64,000 nucleotides of DNA, taken from assembly GCA_021730935.1 (NCBI GenBank), contig JAKFYJ010000006.1, positions 1-64,000 of the forward strand, in the 5' to 3' direction. The notes beneath the pieces are model-generated. The model was not told the DNA's origin. It did not search any database and was given only the letters and a program-made list of their open reading frames with translations. Below, piece by piece: positions 46,641 to 55,864 of this stretch (within the stretch, counting starts at the first letter, position 1; each line of letters begins with the position of its first letter). Source of the DNA: Elusimicrobiota bacterium. GTDB lineage: Bacteria > Elusimicrobiota > Elusimicrobia > 2-02-FULL-39-32. Made by a program: the position numbers and the translations under genes.

Positions 46641-46694
46641 TTTACATTTTGTTTACATCCCTGTAACTTAATTTCAAGCTTGACCCTTTATAAT
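46641..46694 (+). promoter_or_regulatory. 11-bp-phased TTTAC/GTAAC array plus -10 (TATAAT)
   Basis: tttac 46641, tttac 46652, gtaac 46663, degenerate 46674, N10, tataat 46689-46694. Confidence 0.82.
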
Positions 46695-46700
46695 CATAGT

Positions 46701-47642
46701 ATGCAAAACAAATTGAAATTTCAGCTGATCGCGGCACTGGTCCTCAGCTCAGCGTCTCTGAACGCGGCCGTGAGCGGCGGATCCTTTTTGAAGATCGATC
46801 CTTCAGCGAGAAGCTATGCCCTGGGCCAGAGCGGAGCGGTTGCGGCGCTCGGAGCGGAAGCCATGGGAACGAACCCCGCCAATTTAATGAACATGAGCAG
46901 AAAGATGGAAGTGATGTCGGCTTATTCCAGCCTGAGCGAAGGCGTGTCTTATGGCCACATCGCGGGAGCGATCAACAGATCCGTGAACAAAAATCTTCTG
47001 GTGGACGCGATCGGCTTTTCTTATACGCGGCTTTCAGTCGGCGGCATTGACGGCAGAGATTCTTCAGGAAACAAGACCTCAGATTTCGGATCGGACGACA
47101 GCCAGATGTCGATGAGCATGAGCGGGAACATTGGGAAGATGAAAGTGGGCGTGACTGGGAAAGTGGTGCAGAGCAAGATCGGGGAATATAAAGCCAATAC
47201 AGCGTTCGCGGGTGATTTTGGAATGAGCTGGGGATTTCGTTCTCTCGGCAGAAATATCACGGCGGGCGCGAGCCTCTCAAATTTTGGACAGGGCATCAAA
47301 TATATCAACCAGAAAGATGCTTTGCCCACGAGCATGAACCTTGGACTCGGAACCGAAGTGGGCCCCTTGAACCTGATGGGAGGGCTCAAGCAGGAACTGA
47401 ACGGGAAGACGGCGATGAACATGGGATTGGAATTCAACGCGGGACTGGTTTCTCTGAGAGCGGGCATGAACGCATTGGGCGGAGCGAAGGGAAGCAAAGG
47501 CGGATTCGACGGGCTCTCCAGCGGCGTGGGATTTAGGATCGGGAACTCAAGGATGGATTATGCGGTGGGCCAGTCTTCATCGGATTTGGGCATCAGCCAT
47601 AGATTAAGTTTGACTCTCCAGTTCGGCAAGAAGGCGGAATAA
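46701..47642 (+). CDS. PorV/PorQ-like outer-membrane protein, near-identical paralog of 42664..43605 (start re-assigned to MQNKLKFQ)
   Basis: Protein nearly identical to 42664..43605 across its whole length. Confidence 0.82.
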   Translation: MQNKLKFQLIAALVLSSASLNAAVSGGSFLKIDPSARSYALGQSGAVAALGAEAMGTNPANLMNMSRKMEVMSAYSSLSEGVSYGHIAGAINRSVNKNLLVDAIGFSYTRLSVGGIDGRDSSGNKTSDFGSDDSQMSMSMSGNIGKMKVGVTGKVVQSKIGEYKANTAFAGDFGMSWGFRSLGRNITAGASLSNFGQGIKYINQKDALPTSMNLGLGTEVGPLNLMGGLKQELNGKTAMNMGLEFNAGLVSLRAGMNALGGAKGSKGGFDGLSSGVGFRIGNSRMDYAVGQSSSDLGISHRLSLTLQFGKKAE

Positions 47643-47644
47643 AC

Positions 47645-49921
47645 ATGAAAAAAATATTTCTGATTTTTCTTCTCCCCCTTTCCCAAACAGCATTCGCAGT
47701 CAATGAACCCCTTTTGCATCAGTCCGACATTTCTTATGTGGGCTCGTTCCGGATGCCCGCGGGCAAGCTGGGGTCGAACAACGGGTTCGATTACACGATC
47801 AAAGGCATCGCTTATAATCCGGCCAACGATTCTCTTTTCATCAGCGGGAGCATCTTTGAACAGAAAGTTGCGGAAATCAGCATTCCGAGTCCCGTCAACA
47901 GCGTCAACCCCGCCCTTCTCCCGAGAGCGGCGGCTTTGCAAAATTTTCAGGATATCACGGAAGGAAATTTAACGAACATCGGCGCGGGCGGAGCGAGCTG
48001 CTGCGCCAACGGGGACCAGGTGGGAGGACTCTTCGTTCATTCCAACCGCCTCATCGGAAATGTGTATTCATTTTATGACGCCGGTCACGAAGCTAAACTT
48101 TCACATTTCACGTCCGGGCTAAATTTGTCCGTGCAGGGCGATTTCGGAGGGATGTATCAGGTGGGCTCTATCAACCCTGCATTTGTTGCGGGTTACATGG
48201 CGTCCATTCCCCCTGAATGGCAGGCGTCCCTCGGCGGCCCGGCTTTGACAGGTCAATGTTGCCTTTCCATCATCGGAAGAACCTCTGAAGGTCCCGCCGC
48301 TTCTGTTTTTGATCCGGACGATTTGGGCGTGAGAACTCCCGTTCCCGCAACCCCCGTGGTTTATTACGACATCAATCATCACAACCTTGGAAATTGGGAC
48401 AACAAGTCCATTTCAAATCCTGTTTATAATATGGGGACTGCGATTCAGGGCCTGGTTTTCCCTGAAGGAACCTCCAGCGTATTGTTTTTCGGAAGGACGG
48501 GCCTGGGCATTCCCTGTTATGGAGAAGGCACAAACAATCCTGCGTTGGACCAACTTCCTGTTCCAGGCCAGGGCGACATTTATTGTTATGATCCTCTGGA
48601 CAACACAAAAGGAACTCACGCCTATCCCTATACCCAATATGTGTGGGCCTATGATGTGAACGATTTGATCTCTGTCAAGAACGGGCAGAAAAACCCCTGG
48701 GACATTTATCCTTACGACACCTGGGCTTTCAAATATCCGACGGTCCCCGATTCCATTAACATCATGGGCGCGGCTTATGATCCCGTGACGCAAAGAATAT
48801 TCATCGCCCAGAACCATGGAGATCCCGCGGTTTATGACCCGCCCATCATTCATGTTTATCATGTGAACGCCGCCGGAGGCATCCAAACAAACCAGGCTCC
48901 CTGGGCTTATGCCGGAATGGACTTGAGCGTCGATGTTTCCTCCACTGTCAGTCTCAAAGGCATTGCGACCGACGACAATCTTCCCAGCCCTCACGCGCTC
49001 TCGTATTCGTGGAGCCGGGTGAGCGGAAGCGGAACCGTCACATTCACCAACGGGGCGAGACTCAATGCCTCCGCAGATTTTTCTGCCTCGGGAAGTTATG
49101 TCCTCCGTCTGACCGTCAGCGACGGCTCTCTCTCCGCAACGGACGACATTTCTGTCACTGTCACGGGAACTCCCTTAAATGGGAACAATTCCGGCAACAA
49201 TGGCGGCAACTCCGGCAACTCCGGCGGGACCACCACCGTGACAGTCAATCCCCCCATTTTCCGCAAAGGCAACATCGCGGTCGCCGTCGATTCCGGAACC
49301 GGCAAAGCGGACATGGCCGAGATCCCCTCGGATGCCACACGGAAAACCGCTCTCCTGAGGAAAAATCTCACGCTCCTTGGAAGCGAAGTGGAGTTCACGA
49401 TGTCTTCGGGGACTCTGGCTTCTGCGACGATTTATGTTCCTTTCGACGCTTCGCTGATCCCCGCAGGATACACGACCGCCAATGTGCGCGTCGCTTATTA
49501 CAATCCCTCCACAGGCCTCTGGGAAATCCAGGACAATGTCACTGTTCAGGGCGCCCAGCTTCTCTGCACGGTTCCTCACTTTTCGATTTATGCTCCCGTG
49601 CTGGTCAAGCCTGTGTCGGCTCCGGAACTCCAGGAAATCTATGTGTTCCCGAACCCCACCGTCGGCTCTGACAACCCCACGATCCGCGTCAAGATGGGCC
49701 AGGTGGACACGGTAGAAGTGGACATTTATGATTTGTCCGGCGCCAAAGTTCACAGCGCGAGTTTCTCCGGAGATTCCCCCCAGATCGGTTCAGATGCGCA
49801 ATTTTATTATGACTATGCCTGGACCGAAGAAAAAGCCAGCGGCGTCTATATCGCCGCCGTCAAAGGCAAAACCGCGTCCAGCACCGTTAAAGCCAAGGTG
49901 AAATTCGCCGTTATTCGTTAA
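47645..49921 (+). CDS. Modular secreted protein: N-terminal domain homologous to 43608 protein, one PKD/cadherin-like domain, Gly/Asn linker, FlgD/T9SS-like C-terminal domain
   Basis: Shared LGNWDN, GTHAYPY..VWAYD, KNPWDIYPY blocks; C-term EIYVFPNPTVGSDNPTIRVKMG...KVKFAVIR. Confidence 0.8.
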   Translation: MKKIFLIFLLPLSQTAFAVNEPLLHQSDISYVGSFRMPAGKLGSNNGFDYTIKGIAYNPANDSLFISGSIFEQKVAEISIPSPVNSVNPALLPRAAALQNFQDITEGNLTNIGAGGASCCANGDQVGGLFVHSNRLIGNVYSFYDAGHEAKLSHFTSGLNLSVQGDFGGMYQVGSINPAFVAGYMASIPPEWQASLGGPALTGQCCLSIIGRTSEGPAASVFDPDDLGVRTPVPATPVVYYDINHHNLGNWDNKSISNPVYNMGTAIQGLVFPEGTSSVLFFGRTGLGIPCYGEGTNNPALDQLPVPGQGDIYCYDPLDNTKGTHAYPYTQYVWAYDVNDLISVKNGQKNPWDIYPYDTWAFKYPTVPDSINIMGAAYDPVTQRIFIAQNHGDPAVYDPPIIHVYHVNAAGGIQTNQAPWAYAGMDLSVDVSSTVSLKGIATDDNLPSPHALSYSWSRVSGSGTVTFTNGARLNASADFSASGSYVLRLTVSDGSLSATDDISVTVTGTPLNGNNSGNNGGNSGNSGGTTTVTVNPPIFRKGNIAVAVDSGTGKADMAEIPSDATRKTALLRKNLTLLGSEVEFTMSSGTLASATIYVPFDASLIPAGYTTANVRVAYYNPSTGLWEIQDNVTVQGAQLLCTVPHFSIYAPVLVKPVSAPELQEIYVFPNPTVGSDNPTIRVKMGQVDTVEVDIYDLSGAKVHSASFSGDSPQIGSDAQFYYDYAWTEEKASGVYIAAVKGKTASSTVKAKVKFAVIR

Positions 49922-49985
49922 TGACTCAGGGGCCGCGCGCTTTCTGCCCGCACAATCCTTATCCCCATTTGCTAAAATAAATCCC

Positions 49986-50528
49986 ATGTTCCGCCGGCTG
50001 ATAACGCTTATTATTTTTATCCCTTTTTGTTTTGCCTCTCCGGCACATCCCGCAGACCCCTCTCCCCCCTATGTCGAAGAAGATCATGAATTTTTTCATT
50101 ATCTGGATCATGGGCTTTCCTATCTCATCAACGAAAAAAATTATGAAGCGGCCGTCGCGAGTTTCGAATCGGCCCTGAAAATAAGGCCCAAGGATCCTGC
50201 GGCGAGGAAAGGCCTCCGCCTCGCGAAAACCAAGCTCAAACAGCTGCCTCTGCCGGCATCCCCGTCGGAAGTCCAAACCCCTCCGAACCCGGATGCCCCC
50301 AGAGTTGAAGAGGACAAGGCGTATGCCAGCACCTCCACCGTGGTGAACACAGATGTTCCGGACGAGAAGCGCAGGCGCATTGAACAGCATTATCACGCGG
50401 GCATGGTGGCTCTTCTGGATGAGGATTACGACAGGGCCATCCACGAGATGGAATCCATCCTCGCCATCGAGCCGGCTCACGAAAAAGCCAGAAAAGCCCT
50501 TCAGCGGGCCTACTCTCTGAAGGAATAA
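49986..50528 (+). CDS. TPR-type secreted protein
   Basis: Signal peptide; NYEAAVASFESALKIRPKDPAARKGLRLAK and DYDRAIHEMESILAIEPAHEKARKALQRA. Confidence 0.72.
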   Translation: MFRRLITLIIFIPFCFASPAHPADPSPPYVEEDHEFFHYLDHGLSYLINEKNYEAAVASFESALKIRPKDPAARKGLRLAKTKLKQLPLPASPSEVQTPPNPDAPRVEEDKAYASTSTVVNTDVPDEKRRRIEQHYHAGMVALLDEDYDRAIHEMESILAIEPAHEKARKALQRAYSLKE

Positions 50529-50548
50529 ATTGATATAATTTGATGCTT

Positions 50549-51421
50549 ATGAAAAAACTAAAACTTGGCTTACCCAAAGGCAGTCTGCAGGAATCGACTT
50601 TAGAACTCTTTAAAAAGGCCGGCGTGCGCATTCACGCCTCTGACCGCTCTTATTTTCCCACGAGCGACGATGACGAACTCGACATCATGATGGTCCGCTC
50701 CCAGGAAATGGGACGCTATGTCGAAGACGGGACTTTCGACGCGGGACTCACCGGCCTGGACTGGATCATGGAAACGGGAGCGAAGGTGGAAGAAGTCTGC
50801 GAACTCAAATACGCCAAGACCGGATTCCGGCCCGTGCGCTGGGTGCTGGCGGTTCCCGAAGCTTCCTCCATCAAGACCGTCAAGGATCTGCAGGGCAAGA
50901 AGATCGCCACCGAAGCCGTCAACATCACCAAAGGATTTTTGTCGAAACACGGCGTGAAAGCCGATGTGGAGTTCTCCTGGGGAGCCACGGAAGCCAAAGC
51001 GGGATATCTCGTGGACGCCATTGTGGAGCTCACGGAAACAGGCTCCAGCCTGCGAGCCAACAAGCTCCGCATCGTCTCCGAATTGCTGTCTTCCACCACG
51101 CGCTTCATCACCAACGAAAAAGCGCTCAAGGACCCGTGGAAGAAAGAGAAGATCGAAAATTTGGCCATCCTCCTTCAGGGCGCTCTTGCCGCGGAAGGCA
51201 TGGTCGGATTGAAAATGAATTTGGAAGAAAAGAATTTGGATAAGGTGACGGCCGTTTTGCCCGCCCTCAAGAAGCCCACCATCTCGCACCTGTCGGTCAA
51301 GGGATGGATCGCCATTGAAGTGGTGCTTGAAGAAAAGACGGTCAAGAAAATTCTTCCGGACCTCAAACGCGCAGGCGCCACCGGCATCATTGAGTATCCT
51401 CTCAACAAACTGATCCCCTAA
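50549..51421 (+). CDS. hisG: ATP phosphoribosyltransferase (long form)
   Basis: [39 protein letters not shown], regulatory C-terminal domain. Confidence 0.93.
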   Translation: MKKLKLGLPKGSLQESTLELFKKAGVRIHASDRSYFPTSDDDELDIMMVRSQEMGRYVEDGTFDAGLTGLDWIMETGAKVEEVCELKYAKTGFRPVRWVLAVPEASSIKTVKDLQGKKIATEAVNITKGFLSKHGVKADVEFSWGATEAKAGYLVDAIVELTETGSSLRANKLRIVSELLSSTTRFITNEKALKDPWKKEKIENLAILLQGALAAEGMVGLKMNLEEKNLDKVTAVLPALKKPTISHLSVKGWIAIEVVLEEKTVKKILPDLKRAGATGIIEYPLNKLIP

Positions 51422-51432
51422 ACTCACCGACC

Positions 51433-52500
51433 GTGAGAATCCTCCATGTGCTCTCGCAGGTCCAGATCACAGGGGCGGAAACTTATGCCCTGACCCTGGC
51501 CCGCGCCCAAAAGAGCCTGGGCCACGAAGTTTTTTTCGTTTCCGACAGTCTCCACGAAGTCCACAGTTTCAGGTTTTTCCCAACCCCCATCCACCGGGAA
51601 AATTCCAGCTATTGGGGCCGGTTCAAGAATGTCAAAACTCTCAGAAGAATCGTCCGGCAGGAAAAAATTGATCTGATCCATTCCCATTCCCGAGCGGCAA
51701 ACCTGGTGTCTTATTTTTCAGGAGTTCCCGTCGTCACCACCGTTCACGGACGCTGGCGCAACACTTTTGCGTTCCGCCAGTTCCCCTGCCTTGGCCGCCA
51801 GACCCTGGCCATGTGCCCCTATCTTGAACGGTATCTGGCCCGGGACATCGGCATCCCCAAAAGCAAAATCACCCTGATCCCCAACCCCGTCGATATCGAC
51901 CGTTATTCTCCCGGAGGAAGGACCAACAACGCTCAATCGATCCTTTATATCGGGCGTTTTTCCGGACAGAAAGGAAAGGCCCTTCGCTTTATGATCGAAA
52001 AGGTGTTCGGCGAAGTGCTCAGGAGTTTTCCCGACGCCCGCATAAAAATTTTGGCGGACACCCCAACCCTGAAAGATCAGGACGCGGTCAAGGCGTTGAA
52101 CTGCGGAGGGCGCATGGACTCGGTTGAGATTGCAGGCCACTCCGGCGAACTGATCCCGCTGTATCGCAAATCCTCTTTGATCGTGGGCGCGGGGCGGGTG
52201 GCGCTGGAAGCCATGGCTTGCGGCAAACCCGTCATCGCCATTGGAGAATCTTCCGCGCCCGGGCTCCTCACGGCAGAGAGCTTCAATGACGCCTTCGATT
52301 CCAATTTCGGAGATTGCGGCGTCTGGAACAAATTTTTGGGGCAGGAAGCGCGGCTGGTCCAGGACTTCAAGCGAATTCTCGGGGACGCCGCATTCAGCGA
52401 AAAGGTTTCCGATTGGGGCCGGTCCGTGATCCTGGAAAGATATGACGCCGCGCTCATCGCAAAAAGAATCGAGGATGTCTATAAAAAAGCCCTGTCATGA
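51433..52500 (+). CDS. Glycosyltransferase family 4-like
   Basis: GTG start; VRILHVLSQVQITGAETYALTLARAQKSLGHEV...HSHSRAANLVSYFSGVPVVTTVHGRW...YIGRFSGQKG; EAMACGKPVIA. Confidence 0.88.
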   Translation: MRILHVLSQVQITGAETYALTLARAQKSLGHEVFFVSDSLHEVHSFRFFPTPIHRENSSYWGRFKNVKTLRRIVRQEKIDLIHSHSRAANLVSYFSGVPVVTTVHGRWRNTFAFRQFPCLGRQTLAMCPYLERYLARDIGIPKSKITLIPNPVDIDRYSPGGRTNNAQSILYIGRFSGQKGKALRFMIEKVFGEVLRSFPDARIKILADTPTLKDQDAVKALNCGGRMDSVEIAGHSGELIPLYRKSSLIVGAGRVALEAMACGKPVIAIGESSAPGLLTAESFNDAFDSNFGDCGVWNKFLGQEARLVQDFKRILGDAAFSEKVSDWGRSVILERYDAALIAKRIEDVYKKALS

Positions 52501-53246
52501 ATCCGTCCTGGGTCCCCATCCTGTGTTATCACCGCGTCTGTCCCGAAGCTGAGTTCGGCAAGTTCCGATCCATCTGCGTCACGCCTGAAAATTTCCGTTC
52601 CCAGATGCGGCTCCTGAAGACCCTGGGATACACCTCTCTTTCAATCCAGAACTTCATCGCCAACCAGCGCCTCCAAAAAAACATTCCCTCCAAAAGCGTC
52701 GTGATCACTTTCGACGACGGATACGCCGACAATTTCACCCGCGCGTTTCCGATCCTGAAAGAATTCGGGATGACGGCAAATATATTTCTGGTGACGGACC
52801 TGATCGGGAAAGTGAACGCGTGGGATGGAGAACAGGTTCCGTTGCTGAACCCGGACCAGATCCGAAGCATGAGAGACGGCGGCATGATTTTCGGGTCTCA
52901 CACGCGCAATCACATCGACATGACGAAAGAGGTTCCGGAAAAAGTTAAAGCGGAACTTGAAGGATCGCGCAGGCAGGTTGAAGAAATTACTTTAAGAAAG
53001 GACACCGCGTTTTGTTATCCCTATGGCCGGCTGAACGAGGAAACGAAGCGGCAGGTGCGGGACGCGGGATATTCCTGCGGCCTTGCCACGGATTCCGGTC
53101 CCCTGGAACAGTCCCAGGACCTCTTTGAGCTGAGGCGAGTGCAGGTTTTTCCGGGAACTTCGCTGTTCGGATTTTGGAAAAAAATCCAGCCGTGGTATCC
53201 GCGCTGGATGGAGTTTCAGAATAAAATAAAAAAAATACGCCCGTAG
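52497..53246 (+). CDS. Polysaccharide deacetylase (NodB-like)
   Basis: VPILCYHRV, VVITFDDGYADNFTRAFPIL, FGSHTRNHIDMTK. Confidence 0.9.
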   Translation: MNPSWVPILCYHRVCPEAEFGKFRSICVTPENFRSQMRLLKTLGYTSLSIQNFIANQRLQKNIPSKSVVITFDDGYADNFTRAFPILKEFGMTANIFLVTDLIGKVNAWDGEQVPLLNPDQIRSMRDGGMIFGSHTRNHIDMTKEVPEKVKAELEGSRRQVEEITLRKDTAFCYPYGRLNEETKRQVRDAGYSCGLATDSGPLEQSQDLFELRRVQVFPGTSLFGFWKKIQPWYPRWMEFQNKIKKIRP

Positions 53247-53266
53247 GGGCGATTCATGAATCGCCC
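53247..53266. terminator. Perfect 20-bp palindrome between convergent genes (possible bidirectional terminator or REP-like element)
   Basis: GGGCGATTCATGAATCGCCC equals its own reverse complement; directly follows the stop of 52497..53246. Confidence 0.6.
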
Positions 53267-53271
53267 GTACA

Positions 53272-54201
53272 TCACGATAACAATTTCAAAAGGATCGCCT
53301 TCTGGACATGGAGGCGGTTTCCGGCCTGTTCAAAAATCACCGATTGAGGACCTTCCATAACGCTCGCCGTGATTTCTTCCCCCCTGTGAGCGGGCAGGCA
53401 ATGCATGACTTTCGCGTCTGGTTTGGCGGCCTTGAGCAGGGCGTCGTTCACCTGATACGGCATGAAAATCTGTTTCCGCTGTTCCCTCTCTTCGTCTTTT
53501 CCCATGGAAGCCCAGACATCCGTATAAATCACATCCGCTCCGCTGACCGCGGCCATGGGATCCGAAACGACTGAAATTTTGCCTCCGCTCGCTTTGGCGG
53601 CCTCAAGTCCTTTCTCGATGAATTCCTTTTCCGGCTCATAGTTTTTGGGCGAACCCACAGCAATTTCCATGCCCAGATGCGCCGCGATCAAAATCAGAGA
53701 GTGGGAAACATTGTTGCCGTCGCCGACATAAGCGATTTTTATTTTTTTGAGCCCATCCATGGAGCTTCTGCATTTCATTTCATAAATCGTGAAGATATCC
53801 GAGAGGATCTGGCAGGGGTGCTCTTTGTCCGACAATCCATTGATCACCGGGATTGAAGCGTGTTCGGCCAATTCCTCAATGTCAGATTGCTTATTAGCCC
53901 GGATCATGATGCCGTCCGCATAAAGAGAAAAGGTCCGAGCCGTGTCCGCAAGGGATTCTCCCCGCTTGATCTGGAGGTCCTGGGAATTGAGGATGAGAGG
54001 GGTCCCGCCCAGCTGGGCCATGCCTGAAGCGAAAGAGACGGTGGTTCGGGTGGACGGTTTCTGGAGGATGATGGCCAGAGTCTTGCCTGAAAGCCTGGAA
54101 ACGGCCTTTTTACCGTCTTTTTTGAGGCGCGCGGCTTCCTGAAAGAGGGTTTCAATCTCTTTTATGGAAAAATCCAGGACGGATACTAAATCTTTGGACA
54201 C
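53272..54201 (-). CDS. argF: Ornithine carbamoyltransferase
   Basis: QKPSTRTTVSFASGMAQLGG, HPCQILSDIFTIYE, VMHCLPAHRGEEIT. Confidence 0.93.
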   Translation of the reverse strand: MSKDLVSVLDFSIKEIETLFQEAARLKKDGKKAVSRLSGKTLAIILQKPSTRTTVSFASGMAQLGGTPLILNSQDLQIKRGESLADTARTFSLYADGIMIRANKQSDIEELAEHASIPVINGLSDKEHPCQILSDIFTIYEMKCRSSMDGLKKIKIAYVGDGNNVSHSLILIAAHLGMEIAVGSPKNYEPEKEFIEKGLEAAKASGGKISVVSDPMAAVSGADVIYTDVWASMGKDEEREQRKQIFMPYQVNDALLKAAKPDAKVMHCLPAHRGEEITASVMEGPQSVIFEQAGNRLHVQKAILLKLLS

Positions 54202-54212
54202 GCCCTATTATA

Positions 54213-55037
54213 CTAAAATTGGAGTTCCAAAGAGAAGCCCGCGTCTGAAGCGTCTGTCGTGAGGCCGATCATAAGCTGTCCCAGGGCCCTCATGCCTTTG
54301 GGGAGGTTAAATGAGGCTCCCGGGGCCAGATAAAGCTCATCCACAGAAGGGCCTTCGGTGTCTGTCCGTTTAAACTTGGTTCTTGAGCGGTTGAACCCTT
54401 TGATTTCTCCGATCAGCGACAAGTCCTTGTGGACCTGCTTCAAGGGATAAGACCCGCCGACATTGAAAGAGAAGACGTTCCCGATCCGGACATCGTCCGA
54501 ATTTTCCGTGTTCAGGCGGTATCCCATGCCCACCTGCATGCGGACAGGGTCCAGAGGAAGGACAAGGCCCCAGCCGAAGATGACGCCGAACCCGCCCGTC
54601 CCAAGGCCTTTGTCATAGCTCGCGGTGGGAAACGAAAACCCGATTTCAGCGTCCAGTCCGGGGCTCCTTTGAGACCGGTCGGCATCAAAAAACCGGTATT
54701 TCGCGGCAACCACGAGATCGTTGATGCCGAACTGGTTGCTGTTGTTCTTGCGTCCAACATGCTGAAGGCCCCAGGAAGCGCCCGCTTCAAGTTTATCCAA
54801 AACACCATAACTGATTTGGTATGGGAAGAGGATATGCGACGAATCCAAATCGTCCCCCGAAGGCGTCACGCCGTTCCATCCGTTCTGGAAATTGACGGAC
54901 TGGTCAAATTTGTTCATGCGGGTGGCAAGGCGTTCCTGAAATGCCCAAGGAGAGAGCAAGGATACCCTGGCTTCAAGCGGCGGGCGGAACGCGATCAGAA
55001 ATAAAGTTGCGGCAATAACAGCTTTGAATGGTTTCAT
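54213..55037 (-). CDS. Predicted outer-membrane beta-barrel (MetA-pathway phenol transporter-like)
   Basis: Signal peptide, barrel-like strands, C-terminal SLELQF. Confidence 0.55.
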   Translation of the reverse strand: MKPFKAVIAATLFLIAFRPPLEARVSLLSPWAFQERLATRMNKFDQSVNFQNGWNGVTPSGDDLDSSHILFPYQISYGVLDKLEAGASWGLQHVGRKNNSNQFGINDLVVAAKYRFFDADRSQRSPGLDAEIGFSFPTASYDKGLGTGGFGVIFGWGLVLPLDPVRMQVGMGYRLNTENSDDVRIGNVFSFNVGGSYPLKQVHKDLSLIGEIKGFNRSRTKFKRTDTEGPSVDELYLAPGASFNLPKGMRALGQLMIGLTTDASDAGFSLELQF

Positions 55038-55060
55038 AGGGGGCTCCTTAAAAAATAATG

Positions 55061-55861
55061 TTATTCGCCGATGCTTTCAACGGCTTCGGATACAAGGGTT
55101 TCCGTGACGATTTTGCTTCCGTGAGTCATGGCGGTCATGAGGCAGATGTCGCAGATCTGGTTGATGCGCCTGGGGATTCCCCCGCTTCTGGCGTGGACCA
55201 TGGCGAGGGCTTTTTCATCGAAAATTTCGCTTTTGGCGCCAGCGATCAGGAGCCGGTGGTTGACGTATCTCGCGGTTTCTTCGGGAGCCAGGGCGTCAAG
55301 GTGGAACCGCAAACCGATGCGCTGGTTGAGCTGTTTGATTTCAGTCACCTTGTCTTTGAGTTCGTCCTGGCCGAGAAGCAGGAGGGTGAGCAGAAACTGA
55401 CTGTCCGTCTGATAATTCAGGAGGAGGCGGATCTCTTCAAAGAGGTTGGGATCTTCAATGGCGTGCGCTTCATCCACGACCACGACCGTTTTTTTTCCGT
55501 CGCGCGCGTTGGCTGAAAATATTTTTTCGAGAGCCATCAGGATTTCGCCTTTGCCTTGCGGGATCTGGGTCCCGCCCAGGAGGTGCAGGATCATCTTGAG
55601 CATTTCCGTGTCGGAGAGGCGGGGATTGGTGACCATGGCGACTTTGTAAATATCTTTTTCGAGTTCCCTGGAAAGCGCGCGCGAAAGCAGGGTCTTTCCG
55701 CACCCATAAGTTCCCGTCAGGAGCCCGGCCCCTTTCCCTTCTTTGACGACATACATCAGACGAGCCAGCCCCTCTTCGTGCTGACCGGAATGATAAAGAA
55801 ACTTGGGGTCAGGCGTGTTTTCGAAAGGTTTTTCTTTCAGGCCCCAGTATTGGAGATACAT
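55061..55861 (-). CDS. ExeA-like / secretion-type AAA ATPase
   Basis: MYLQYWGLKEKPFENTPDPKFLYHSGQHEEGLARLMYVVKEGKGAGLLTGTYGCGKTLLSRAL; VVVDEAHAI. Confidence 0.85.
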   Translation of the reverse strand: MYLQYWGLKEKPFENTPDPKFLYHSGQHEEGLARLMYVVKEGKGAGLLTGTYGCGKTLLSRALSRELEKDIYKVAMVTNPRLSDTEMLKMILHLLGGTQIPQGKGEILMALEKIFSANARDGKKTVVVVDEAHAIEDPNLFEEIRLLLNYQTDSQFLLTLLLLGQDELKDKVTEIKQLNQRIGLRFHLDALAPEETARYVNHRLLIAGAKSEIFDEKALAMVHARSGGIPRRINQICDICLMTAMTHGSKIVTETLVSEAVESIGE

Positions 55862-55864
55862 GGT

